Part shown: positions 9,304 through 20,007 of the stretch, one piece after another
How the letters are laid out: every line of letters begins with the position of its first letter
Numbering within the stretch: position 1 is the stretch's first letter
Assembly (NCBI GenBank): GCA_049487715.1
Contig: CP150582.1
Location: forward strand, 62,001 to 126,000
DNA: 64,000 nt
Direction of reading: 5' to 3'
Origin: Pycnococcus provasolii
Lineage: Eukaryota; Chlorophyta; Pseudoscourfieldiophyceae; Pseudoscourfieldiales
Program-made: the position numbers and the translations under genes
Notes under the pieces: model-generated
What the model was told of the DNA's origin: nothing
The model's input: only the letters and a program-made list of their open reading frames with translations
Databases searched by the model: none

Positions 9304-11097
9304 ATGCGCGCACCTGTTCATTTTCGCTTCTATCAGAGTTACTGTGGCTTGTCTTCTAGTACTCCTACTGCTTATAGGACACCACTCCAACGTCACATTT
9401 TGCGATTACGACATTTCCGGGGATCATCATCGTCATCATCATCATCACCAACACACGTGAATAATAATAATATGGTCGTTATGGCATCAGCGGCGTCTCA
9501 GTCTCATAATCACACCAGGAATGCAAGCAGCACAAGCGGCATCAGCGCCAGTATCGAACTAACCGAAGATGAGTCGAAACTTTTCAAAACGCTGCTAGAA
9601 GTGTGCCGCGCACGTGAACTGAAGACGACGCTACGCGCTGCGGGAGGGTGGGTGAGAGACAAACTGCTCGGGAAGTCGTCCAAGGACATTGACGTCGCAC
9701 TCGACGACATGCTCGGGCGAGAATTCGCTCAGCACATCAACGAACACCTGCAGGCATCGGGCAAGGACTCGCACAGGTTTGCAGTCATCGCGAGCAACCC
9801 GGACCAGAGCAAGCACCTCGAAACGGCAACCATCAGAGTCGAGGGAATCGACATCGACCTCGTCAACTTACGCGCCGAGGACTACGCCGACAACAGCCGC
9901 ATACCGACGATGAAGTTTGGAACGCCGACGGAAGATGCGATGCGACGCGACCTGACAATCAACGCGCTCTTCTACAACCTCCAAACAGGACTCGTCGAGG
10001 ACTTCACCGGAAGCGGACTCAGCGACCTGCAGGCGGGGTACGTGCGAACGCCTCTCGCGCCAAGGGACACACTGTTGGACGACCCGCTGAGAGCGCTGCG
10101 GGCAGTTCGCTTCGCGGCGAGGTACGGATTTACGATCGACCCGCCGCTGCTCGAGTCGATGGCGGACGCCGACGTCCAAAAAGCGCTGGAAACAAAAGTT
10201 AGCCGCGAGAGGTGGGGCGTGGAGGTGGACGGCATGCTCAAGGGCGGAGCGCCGGTATTCACGCGCGCGGTGGCGGCGATGGTCGACTCGACGCTCTTCC
10301 CCGTCGTGTTCCACGCGCCGTGCATTCCAGCCGAGTCGGGCGGCGTGTACGCCGCGTGCGCGCAGGCTCACCTGAAGCTCGCCACAACGATCATGCAGGA
10401 GGAGTGGGCGTCTGGATTTGCCGGCTCGGTCGATCGCATGCGAATCGTCATGCTTGCGAGCTCTCTGGCGCCGCTCAGGCACTGCATCGTTTCCGAGCAC
10501 CTAGATGGCAGTCGCAAGAAAGCACGACCTCAGCCAGCGTCTCGGTTTGTCGTCGCGACGACGCTCAAGCTGCGGAGCAAGGATGCAGACGCGGTGGCCC
10601 TTGTGCAAGGTAGCGCGATGAGACTGCGCAGCCACTTCGACGCGTCGACGGTGTTCCGTGCCGCTTCGGACGACGAAGATGCGCGGTCGTGCGTTCCCGA
10701 GGAGGTGCGCGAGTCGCTGGGATGGATTGTGAAGGATCTTCGCGACGACTGGCGTGGGTGCGTGCTGGTTGCAAGCACGTTTGCCAGCCTTGTTGGGAAG
10801 CAGCAGCAGGAGGAGGATGCGGTTGACTTTTCCGAACCACGTGATGCGGACGTTGCATCGGAAGAGGCTCGTCTTGTCATCAGAGCGATCGAGCGCCTTG
10901 GGCTGGACAGCTGCTGGGAGTGGCGTCCGATGCTCGATGGGCCGAAGATGATGGAAGTTCTCGGCATGGAGAAGCCTGGGAAGGAGCTTGGGTTGGCGAT
11001 GAGGAGGGCGGCGGGATGGCAGTACCGCTTCCCTGATGGCACCGAAGAGGAGCTGGTGAAGTGGATAAAGGCTGATCAGGGGCAGCAGCAGCAGTAG
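9304..11097 (+). CDS. CCA1: CCA-adding enzyme (tRNA nucleotidyltransferase, class II)
   Basis: This enzyme adds or repairs the 3'-CCA end of tRNAs. The head has AGGWVRDKLLG (about residue 112), the catalytic DIDVAL carboxylates shortly after, RRDLTINALFYN (template strand region) and LRAVRFAARYGF, the classic poly(A) polymerase/CCA family signatures. The protein has 597 residues from the ATG at 9304. Its first about 60 residues are Ser/Arg-rich and look like an organelle-targeting extension. A second in-frame ATG at 9472 (MVVMASAAS) could start a cytosolic form, as in yeast where one CCA1 gene serves several compartments through alternative starts. The C-terminal body/tail is less conserved. 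A GTAAGT at about 9260 suggests that a 5'-UTR intron is possible but unproven. Confidence 0.95.
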   Translation: MRAPVHFRFYQSYCGLSSSTPTAYRTPLQRHILRLRHFRGSSSSSSSSPTHVNNNNMVVMASAASQSHNHTRNASSTSGISASIELTEDESKLFKTLLEVCRARELKTTLRAAGGWVRDKLLGKSSKDIDVALDDMLGREFAQHINEHLQASGKDSHRFAVIASNPDQSKHLETATIRVEGIDIDLVNLRAEDYADNSRIPTMKFGTPTEDAMRRDLTINALFYNLQTGLVEDFTGSGLSDLQAGYVRTPLAPRDTLLDDPLRALRAVRFAARYGFTIDPPLLESMADADVQKALETKVSRERWGVEVDGMLKGGAPVFTRAVAAMVDSTLFPVVFHAPCIPAESGGVYAACAQAHLKLATTIMQEEWASGFAGSVDRMRIVMLASSLAPLRHCIVSEHLDGSRKKARPQPASRFVVATTLKLRSKDADAVALVQGSAMRLRSHFDASTVFRAASDDEDARSCVPEEVRESLGWIVKDLRDDWRGCVLVASTFASLVGKQQQEEDAVDFSEPRDADVASEEARLVIRAIERLGLDSCWEWRPMLDGPKMMEVLGMEKPGKELGLAMRRAAGWQYRFPDGTEEELVKWIKADQGQQQQ

Positions 11098-11203
11098 CAG
11101 CAGCAGCTGTGATTCATCTGTGCTCAAATGATTCAGTAAATGGAATATGTACTTTTACTTCGTCCAACAACAACGGTCGGTCCTTAACCAAATCTCAGCC
11201 TTC

Positions 11204-11374
11204 TCATCGCCACGCGTATGAGCCTAAGCTGCTAGCCTTGGCCGGCTCCCAAGGCGTCCCGTAGCGGGCAAGCAGGCGCTCCACCTTCGCCACCGTCAAG
11301 CCGCTGCGACTCAACACGCGACGCGTGAGCAGCGTCGGAGAAGGCTTGCCTCGTGGGGAACTGCCCGGGGAGAT

Positions 11375-11426
<52 letters not shown>

Positions 11427-14400
11427 TCATCGCCGCCGCCGCCGCCGCCGCCGTCGTCGTCGTCGTCGGAGTGATATTCGTGACCACCAAGATGGTCGCC
11501 ACCATAAAACGAGCTGCCGTCGTAGTACGACGAGCTCGTGATGGGGGTAATGTGCTCCGCCTGCGTATCCAGCTCCTCGTTCGATTGAAGTCCCGTTAGG
11601 TCGTACATGGCACCCGAGCTGTGCAAGATTTCCACACGGTACCGCCTCTCGTCGTCCATGGGAATCATGCTGTCCTCGAATACGCGAAGGACGATGTGGG
11701 TGAGGTAGTCGTAGTCCAGTGGCATGTGGTCAATCACACCATCGCTCTCTCCTTCGCTTTCCTCTCCTTCCTTCGACGAGTCGCCGAACGCTAGCACAGA
11801 TACGAGCGAGAGCATGTGAGCCTCGGAGGTGAAGTAAATGCGTGATCGAACCTGCCGTTGAACCGTTTTAATGTTCGTCGTGTACGCAGGGTTGAGCGTG
11901 TTCTGCGTCTCGTGCTCCTCGTACGAGTCGTGGCCCTCCACCTTGACGACGTCGTCGTCATGGCCTTCGTGCCCTTCGCCTTCGTCCTCCTCGCTGCTTC
12001 CATCCTCCTTCTTCTTCTTTTTCTTCTCGCCACCACCACCACCACCCTTTTCCCTGCTGCCACCGTCGACGTTGTAGTCGACACCGTCGTCGTTGTTTCC
12101 ATCGTGCGATGACGACGGCAACGACGGCGATGGAATGGGAATTGCACGTGTTCCCGTCGATGCAGAGGGACGATCTTCACCATTCGATATAGCGGAACTG
12201 AGCCCGCCGTGCCAGCTCACGTCAGTGAGGCCACCATCTCCCAAGCTCGTGGCATTCTTCAGATCGGAAAGAATCTTGCCCAGAAGTAGCGTACACGTTT
12301 GACTACCAATGTACACCTTGCTCTCCTTCGTGATGCCGTATTCGTTCGGAACGACGACGCGCGCAAAGGCGCGCGCTAGCCTGTAGATAGCCTTAAGGCC
12401 GCGCAAGCCAGCGTGCCGGTTGTGGATCATGTCGTACTTGATCGAGTCGTAAAGGTCGGGGATCTTCGTCGTGTCGTACCGCTGCCGCTTTTCGTTCCAC
12501 AAATCTTTGGAAATTTTCGACCAGCGCTCGTGCATCATCTTCCACATCTCGCCGCCGTAGAGCAGCGGGAGATCCGAGTCATCGGGCGGTATGCCCGAAT
12601 TGGACCTGTCCGCAGATTCGCTGCCAATCGACGGGCTGGGCGGGGTTGTTTTCCCCTCCTCGCCGCCGTCATCGCCGTCGCCGTATATTTGCATCCCCGA
12701 GTCGTTGCTCGTGGGCAGCGAAACCCTCCTGCCAGGTGCCGACGGCGAGGAGCCGCCCTTTCCATCTCCGCCGCCTTGCTCCACTTGCAACGACGAGTGC
12801 GATCGACCACGCTGCCGCCCCAAGCCTCCGTTCTTCTTCTCGAGGGAACGCTCTTGGTCAGCTCGCTCACCCACCTGATCCGTCAGACCTCGCACGAGCG
12901 TCATGAGTCGCGCAAGCTCTTTTGCGGGATGAACGTCGGATCGACCGCACACCTGACGCAGCTCGCGCATCACCTGCGCGCGGAGGAAGTTCACCATGCC
13001 TCGCTGCGCAGCCTCGTCGCTAATCGCCGCATCCTCGTGTTCGAGCTGTGGAGGTCCATCCCGCCAAGGCGATGCTGGAGCGTCGAGGGACGAGCGCTCG
13101 AGTGCCCCCTGCGTTGTGAGGCTGTTTGCGCCGTCCGTGCCGCTGCCGCTACCCGCGCCGGCGAGGCTGCCGCTCGCGGCAAGCGCAGCCGCGCCTGGCG
13201 GGCTCGCGTCCGAGTCGAGGGCGCGGACAGCGCGTGGGCGCGGGTTGCGCGAGCGCGCGCGCCACTCCTTCTTATTGCCGTCGCCGCAGCTCGTCGTCTC
13301 TGATGTGCTCGCACCATCCTCTGTGAGAGCCTGTCGGATCGCATCCTTGCACCTGGCCATCTCCGCGTTGATGATCTTGGCGTGTCCGTCGAGCAGAGGG
13401 TGGCTAATCTGCACCATCGAGTACATGATCGGCGCAAGGCTGTGCCGGCACTCCAGGTCAAGCAAACCCTGCGTGCACGCCGCGGCGCTCACCTGCACGC
13501 GCCCCTCGTCGCTCGCGTAGATCTTGAGGTCGTGGCGGAATGTCGAGTGCAGGCGAAGTAGGCCACCGCCATCGGACGCGGGATACATCTGACTTCGGAA
13601 GTTGCGCCCGAACAGCTCCGCCTGCTGCTTGCCGAACGACGTCAGCACGCCGCCGTACTTGATGATGAGCACAGCCTCGGTGCATCGGACGCGCTGCGTC
13701 TCGCTCAACGAGGAGGCGTCAGATGCGTTGCCGTCGCCAGCAACGCCAGCATCGACACTCGACGGCTTGGGCTCGACGTTCTCGAAGGCGATCGGCTTGA
13801 GCTGAGCCTTTCGATTGATACCGGAAAACGGGCCGCCGCGGCGGAGCACCTCCGACGCGAGGACGAGCTTGTCAAGGTTTTCGATGTGCTCAAGCTTTCG
13901 CTCCTCCTCGCCGCCACCATCCTCGCCACCCTGAGGAGGCGTGCTCGCCCTCATGTCCCTGTACTCCGCGATCGTCGTGTCGAGCGCATCTAGAAGCTCC
14001 TGCAGCTGAACCGGCGACTTGAGCTTCGCCTGCTTGTTCGGTTTTGACGCGTAGCGTCGCATGAGCGCAAGGAGGCCTGGATTGCGCACCTTCAGCTTCA
14101 GCTTCTGCTTCGGCGTGCGATCTCCATGGCGAACGACGCAAATCACACACCGAAGCTCTTCTGTGTTGACATTTGCGTCGTCGAGCGTCGTCACTGGCGC
14201 CGAGGGCGTCGACGTCAACTCCGCAATGGTGCTCTGCTTCTTGGCCTCGCCTTCTGCTTTGGCCTTGTCCACGCGTTCAATGAAGCTCGGCACGGGAGCC
14301 GATCCCACCTTGAAGTCGCTACCCATATTAGAATCAGCCGAGCTCGCGTGGCGCAGGTTGTTCGTTTCGGCGATGGCGAGGACATCCGCGCCAGCGCCGT

Positions 14401-15352
14401 GCAAAGATCCTGCCACCGAGTTGCCGATGGCGAACGTCGTCGAGCGATGGAATTTTGATGGATCGGCGATCGGTGGCGTCGACGTCGGGCTCGAGCTGAG
14501 GTTGGGTGTGCTGACGAGCAGACTTCCCACGGCTGAGCCGAGCCTTTTGGGGGCGAGAGCACGCAGCATCATGCTCCTTAGAATTTTCGCCGTGTCGTCG
14601 TAGTACTTCTCGCTGTTCTTGACGAAACTCCACCCGTTGACGTCGCACACGTAAGTGCGTCCCTTACTTCGCAGCAGGTCAAATCCGCACACCATTTGCC
14701 CGAATGCCATGCACACCTCCCGCGCGATTCGCTTCTCTTCCATGCTGAGCAGAACGGGGTACCGCACCTCCTTGCCGTCGTCGTCGCGCAGAACTCTCCC
14801 GTCAACGACGGGACTTTTGCGTGCCTCCGCATGCGCGTAGTTGGGTCCGACTGTGTACACCTTGACGTCCGTTCCTCCCGTGGGCAAGAATGCCTCGTAG
14901 ATGTAGCTTCCGTCGCGACGCACGGTTGAAATTTCGGGATGAAATTCCGCGCTGCGATCAGCCTTCTTGCGGAAGAGACCTTTCATGCCACCACCCATCG
15001 CCGCGGGGTAGTAGATGCTCACGTTGTGATCTTCGCCGCTGACTGGTTTCTCGACGAACGGCTTGTACAGCTTACGTCCGTTGAACACGATGGCATCTTC
15101 CTCTTCCTCGAACGATTCGCCGGGTTCGCTGAGAGCGAGCGCCGGTGGCTCTTGCTCGTCGTCTTGTGTTGTGTCGAAAGACATGTCTTGTGAGGAAGAC
15201 GTGCTGCCCTGCAGGTTGTTCAAGTTGCTGTTGCTATCGTCGTCGTCCTGAGACTTCGATAGCTCTGCGGCTGCTGCTGTTATCGTCACAGAGTCCTGAG
15301 AGTCCTGAGAAGTTGTTGGTGTTATAGTCGTCGTCGGCGGCGGCGGCGGCGG

Positions 15353-15386
<34 letters not shown>

Positions 15387-15859
15387 TCAGTTGAGGTGGA
15401 GGAGCGGTTGATGATGATGTGAGGTGGCACGGGTATGTTGTGTTCTTGTAGGACTTTGTACACCTTGCGCCTGTCTAGCAGGAGTCTCTGCAGACCAAGC
15501 TGGTTGATGAGGAACGGTCGCCGAAGTGCGACGTACTTTTCCGCCTTGTCGAGTGGAAACCCCTTGCTGAAGAAGCTGATGAGGCAGTCGCACGTCGGCC
15601 ACTCTTCGACATTTTTGTTAAGAATGACGGCGTCCCCGAACATGACGACTTCAAAGTCCCCACTTGCGACGACACGCGAGAGTATGGCTGACATGGGTTT
15701 CGATCGCGCTTTTTTGTCCAGTGCACATACCCCGACGCGTACGAGCCGATGGTCGGGGATACAGTGGTTACAGTCCGAGTACAGGTGCGAGTAGCTCGAC
15801 GTGCGATTCAAAGGTGACTGAGATGAATGGGAATGAGCAGGAGCAGGAGGAGGAGACAT
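11204..15859 (-). CDS. VIP1: VIP1/PPIP5K diphosphoinositol pentakisphosphate kinase
   Basis: Dual-domain enzymes of this family make and degrade inositol pyrophosphates (1-position phosphorylation of InsP6 and 5-InsP7), linked to phosphate sensing. The 1551-residue frame starts at the ATG at 15859. The N-terminal VIP1 pre-ATP-grasp/kinase region begins at about residue 38 (VRVGVCALDKKARSKPM) and contains FVEKPVSGEDHNVSIYYP and a C-terminal grasp motif with CDVNGWSFVKNSEKYYDD (about 420). The histidine-acid-phosphatase-like domain opens with VVRHGDRTPKQKLKLKV near residue 575. It is interrupted by long Ser/Gly/Asp-rich inserts (about 860-1110 and 1230-1310), and a C-terminal run of about 20 Asp (about 1475) comes from a GTC repeat. 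Inserts of this size make it longer than plant relatives. No signal or membrane segment is seen, so it should be cytosolic. Confidence 0.95.
11375..11425. repeat. (GTC)n microsatellite coding poly-Asp
   Basis: About 17 GTC units lie within the VIP1 coding sequence and are followed by GCC units. On the coding strand they read GAC, giving an aspartate run and then glycines. Unit-level length polymorphism is likely. Confidence 0.9.
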
Positions 15860-16391
15860 ATTCGTATTATATTATATTATGGGCTCCACTCCAGGAAAAT
15901 AAATGAAACAAGTGTTTGTGTGCCAGGTGGATTTGATGATGGGAAGCTTAAGGCGTCCGGAGAAACAACACACAACAAAAACCAAGGAAAGCAGGCCTTG
16001 GGAACCCTAACCCGAGCCCTAACCCTAGCTTGGGAGACGTAACCCTAACTCCCTATCGTAACCCTAACATGAAACCCTACGATAACCCTAGCTTGGGAGA
16101 CGTAACCCGAAACCCGAAACCCGAAACCCGAAACCCGAAACCCGAAACCCGAAACCCTAACTCCCTAGCCCTCTCCCTAGCCCTGCTCTAGCCCTGGGCC
16201 TAACATTTCTATAGATGTACAGATTCCAACCCAAACCCGAACCAGCTGACCCGCAGCTCTACGGGGACGACCCCTCTATCCACTTTTTTCCCGGGGGCCT
16301 TGGGGGGAAGGGAGTGGCCCCCTGCGAGCCACTCCTCTTCTGGGCCCGGGGGCGGCGAAACCCATTCGGCTCAACTCATTCAATAACGACC
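15860..16391. promoter_or_regulatory. Divergent promoter with degenerate telomere-like tract
   Basis: The spacer lies between VIP1 (minus) and bS16 (plus). From about 16002 to 16190 it holds AACCCTA-type words, including repeated CGTAACCCTAA, and seven exact AACCCGA heptamers at 16104-16152. The G-rich strand is the minus strand, the sense strand of VIP1. The 13-mer TTGGGAGACGTAA occurs at 16030-16042 and 16093-16105. Its control role is inferred from position. Confidence 0.5.
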
Positions 16392-16793
16392 ATGGCGTCT
16401 TCCATGTCCTCATCCCTGTGCTTCAGACGCTCCTCCTTCGGCGCGGGACACGTGCGCCTTGCTCCTTCGTCGTCCTCTGCTTCGGTGCGACCCTCTGCAG
16501 CTCCTCCTCGTCATGTCACGACGGAAAACAATGTGCGCATCCGATTCGCACGACACGGACGCAAATTTTCGCCCTTCTACCGTGTCGTCGTCATCGACAG
16601 CCGAGCGCGACGAGAGGGACGACCCATCCAGTACCTCGGATGGTACAACCCGATGAAGAAGCAGACGTCGCTCAACGCACCCGCAATCAAGGAGTGGATT
16701 TCCAAGGGCGCGCAGCCGAGTGAGAGCGTCGCGCGCCTGCTTGCCAAGGCTTCGATTATCGAGCTCGGCGAGTTCGGCACGTACGCCGGCTAG
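16392..16793 (+). CDS. RPS16: Organellar 30S ribosomal protein bS16
   Basis: The gene encodes bacterial-type small-subunit protein S16, which helps assemble the 5' and central domains of 16S rRNA. The chosen ATG at 16392 sits in a GACC-ATG-G context and gives 133 residues. About 45 Ser/Arg/Ala-rich residues form a transit peptide. The core begins at [20 protein letters not shown], a hallmark of S16, and continues with [22 protein letters not shown] and a C-terminal helix ([12 protein letters not shown]). The frame is open upstream, but that part is low-complexity and unlike a targeting peptide. I cannot tell plastid from mitochondrial targeting; plant nuclear S16 copies are often dual-targeted. 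Confidence 0.93.
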   Translation: MASSMSSSLCFRRSSFGAGHVRLAPSSSSASVRPSAAPPRHVTTENNVRIRFARHGRKFSPFYRVVVIDSRARREGRPIQYLGWYNPMKKQTSLNAPAIKEWISKGAQPSESVARLLAKASIIELGEFGTYAG

Positions 16794-17221
16794 AGGCCGC
16801 CGCCAACGGCGCATGGTGCGCTACCGCTACAACGCTACGGGCTGAGTTAGTCTCTCGGCAAGTTCGTGGAAGGTATCGCGCACACACAACCACACGGCTT
16901 GACTTATCTGGATAAGCTGAGCGTGTAATACCAAAAACTTCTACCCCTAAAAACTAAATCGACTTCGGGGTTTTCCAATTTTTTTTTTGGCCATCTCCCA
17001 CCCCAACAATCCACAACAACATTCTGTGGTTCAAATAATATGCGCTCCGTACGCAGCGGCATCATGGAAGTGCCCAGTGCGGTCTCCTTGCTCGTTTTCT
17101 ATCAACAACAACAACCACAACTCTGCTCTCGTCATCGCAGCAGAAGAAAGACTAACACTAGCCGTATAGTCTCTCAAGAGCATCGTGTGCTGTCTTTTCA
17201 GGCGTTGCGACGACGCTCGTG
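16794..17221. other. Spacer, possible 5'-UTR intron end
   Basis: No gene is seen. Close to the next start there is CTGTCTTTTCAG at about 17189-17200, a good 3' splice site, so the downstream gene may have a non-coding first exon. The donor cannot be fixed by eye. Confidence 0.35.
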
Positions 17222-18486
17222 ATGATGTTTTCGTCGCGTGGTTTCGTGGTGACGTTGGTGATGTTAGCCACGTCCAACCACCTCACGGTGCCGGCTCACG
17301 CACAAATGCCTTCCACGAGTCCGCAAGGTCCCTCAGGAGCCCTGCGCGCCGAGGATGTGTTCCGAGGTGGGGGAACCACCACAAGCGCTTGGACGGTCAA
17401 CGAACCGTACACCAAGTTTACCAACCTCGACGCCAGCGACGCCAGCGGCAACGTCGCCGCGCTCGTCAGCCCGAAAGGAAGATTCGCCGTCGTGCGCACG
17501 TCCAAGCCACTCAAAATAACAAACCAGGAAATGCTCGCATTCGCCATACAGGTGGACCGAACGTTCCCGCGCTCCGCCGACGTGTTTGTCACCGTCAGCA
17601 CCACCGCGTCGCCGCAGGATGGATGCTCGTGGCCGCTCGCGGCACTGTGCCGAGAAGCACAGTCGGAGTGCCAGATGGGGGACAACAACTGGATGCTAAT
17701 ACAGGTGCCAGTCAGCACGTTCGGATCTCTTCCCGTGCTCGCGTCCGTCGCATTCCACGCGCGTGCGGACGCCGCTGGACCACGCAGCACCGGCGGCAGC
17801 ACTGCTGACGACAACACGGCATTCCACGTCGACGACGTCATGCTGCTCATCCCCTCGAGCTCCATGGACGCTCAGCCGACGACGGTCGAAGTTGAGCGCG
17901 GCGTGCCACACACGACGTGGCCCGACCGTTTGGCAACACTCGGACTCGACTGCGAGAATATCATGCGAACAATGCCCACGCACATACCCACGTGCTCAAC
18001 AGGCGGCAACGGCTACCGCGGTGTGCCGAGGTGCTGTGCGGCAATCAAAGACTTCTACGAGACGGGATGCTTCTGCGACACCACCACGCTTGCTCTGCTT
18101 GGTGGTGAGAAACCATACGGTCGGCTGCACGGTCTCGCGCTGGTGTTCTGCAACACCGATATCACCGCGGAGGGACCGACGGACGGGGCGTGCGCAGTCG
18201 GCAGGTCGATCATTGATGCCGGCTCTAACGCGGTTGGTCGAGGTGCGCTCAATCTTGCCGCTGCGGTGGCGAAGAGGGCGCGCGGGAATAGCGACGAAGT
18301 ACGCACGATGTCAACGAAAGCTTCGGCGCCGCGAGCGCGATGCAAGCTCCCTCCTGCTCCTGAGCTGCTCGAGATGCCTCCAGACATTCCACGAGAGCTT
18401 GATGAGTCACGGGATCCCGCGCAGCAGCAGCAGCAGCAGCAAGATCAGCGTCAGCTCTTCCCAAGGCCGGGACAACGGCAGCAGCA

Positions 18487-18518
<32 letters not shown>

Positions 18519-19456
18519 AGCAGCAGCAGCAGCAACCTTCCACTTCTTCTCCTTCGACCGCGGCGACGTCGGAAGAGGCTACGAGCGACGGACGACGACG
18601 GCGTCCACAGCGTCGAGGTCCCGTGGGTGCCATCTCGAATCGCCTTTCTGACATCGTTCCGAGCGACGAGGCGAGCGACCGTTTCGTGGGCATGGAAGGT
18701 GGGCTGGGCCTGAAAGATGGCCAGCTTAAGATCATCACATTCAACATGCAGGATCACAACATGTTCATGGCTCGCAGCGGGAACATCGCGAAGCTGATGC
18801 AGTTCTCTGGGGCGGACTTTGTCGGATCTCAGGAGTGCGAACACCAGCGATGTGCAGACCGCCTTGTGCAGGCGAACCCGAGGTACAAGTATGTGCGCTA
18901 TCCTCCGATCTTCTACGACTCGGAGAAGTGGACCGTGGACGAGACGGAGAATGGCGCATTCATGCTGAGCGACACGCCAAATGTCCAAGGAAGCAACACG
19001 TGGGGTTTCCGCTGGCCTCGTGCAGCTGGCTGGGCGCGCTTTGTGCCGAAGAACAATGCATCGGGCACGGGCGTCTATGTCTACAACACGCACTTCTGCT
19101 GCTGCGGCTGCTCGCAGAAGTCTCAGCTCAAGTCCGCAGTTCTCATCCAGAAGCACATGGTGGATAATCGCAAGTACCCGAACGACCCCGTCTTCCTCAC
19201 GGGTGACTTCAACGCCGCGGAAAACATGGACGCGATACGCTGGCTGAAGGGCGAGCTTCCAAGCCCAGCGAACGAGCTGTGCTTCGTGGACACGTTCCGG
19301 GAGCTTCACCCCGAGAAGAATGGAAATACCGGCCATGTCTTCAAAATTGACTACATCTTTGGCCCATGCAATGCAGAGGTGGTTGCCGCCCGCATCGCGA
19401 GCGTCACGCCCGCGGGGAGCGACCACTACCCCGTGAGTGCGGTGGTGCGCGTTTAA
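17222..19456 (+). CDS. Secreted EEP-fold (DNase I-like) protein with a novel N-terminal half
   Basis: The 744-residue protein starts at two consecutive ATGs with a signal peptide (about residues 1-28, ending PAHAQ). Residues 40-230 look like a beta-rich extracellular module. A Cys-rich block (about 245-320) has TCSTGG, PRCCAAIKDFYETGCFCD and FCNTD. CAG-coded poly-Gln tracts span about 400-440. From about residue 500 to the end there is an endonuclease/exonuclease/phosphatase domain: IITFNMQDHNMF, GSQECEHQR (metal Glu), VYNTHFCCCGC (His), FLTGDFNAAE (Asp/Asn), KIDYIFG and GSDHYPVSA (catalytic Asp-His). All key residues are present, so it should be an active Mg-dependent phosphodiesterase. The substrate (nucleic acid, sphingomyelin-type lipid or phosphoinositide) is unknown. 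The Cys-rich block resembles plant lipid-transfer-like folds only loosely. Confidence 0.75.
18421..18534. repeat. CAG/CAA trinucleotide tracts (poly-Gln)
   Basis: Two tracts, 18421-18441 and about 18478-18534, encode glutamine runs in the linker between the Cys-rich block and the EEP domain. The CAA interruptions should slow expansion. Confidence 0.9.
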
Positions 19457-20007
19457 GAGCCAGGAGTACTGGTTAAGGCCAGTTAGTCTGCATGATGAAC
19501 ATTCTACATGCATGTGATGTGATGTGAGTATCTGGTAATAAGTGGCAGGAGGCTGGGAGACAAGAAGTCGGTGATGACTGGAGAAGAAGAAGCTGCGTCA
19601 AGCTTCTGTGTTTTGTTTGGGCATGAATCCGTCGTTGGGGGGAAGGAGGAGAGTGAAAAGGGCATCATCTAAGTAAAAAGGTACTAGTAACGGCAACATA
19701 CTAACCAACGTAATAAATTCTAATCTTATCTTGATGAATGAGGATGCGTGCTGCGCATGGAAGCAAATGCGTGGTGAGCGTGCTGCGCTTTGCACGAAAA
19801 AAAGTAAACCCCCCAAAAAGAAAAACGAGAAAAGTCCAAAACCCGACCACCTCCCTAACCTTTACCTGCCACGGGGAGTCGACGGTCGGCGTAAATGTCC
19901 GGGTGCCGTTCAGGGAGGGGATACCGGTTCCGAAGCTCTCTCCCCCCCTCCCCTCCCTCCTCCCCTCGAGCTCGCGGCGAGGGTTTTTTTTCCACAACGA
20001 ACAGAAC
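19457..20007. other. Spacer upstream of ATP synthase subunit d
   Basis: No gene is supported here. The frame of the next gene is open back to an ATG at 19738. That stretch is low in protein character and the transit peptide clearly begins later, so I treat it as leader. A C-rich run lies at about 19940-19965. Confidence 0.45.

Noticed and set aside
18407-19513. 368-codon open frame antisense to the EEP-domain gene
   Set aside because: Poly-Leu and Arg-rich composition comes from the antisense of CAG and GC-rich codons; the sense frame has clear catalytic motifs.
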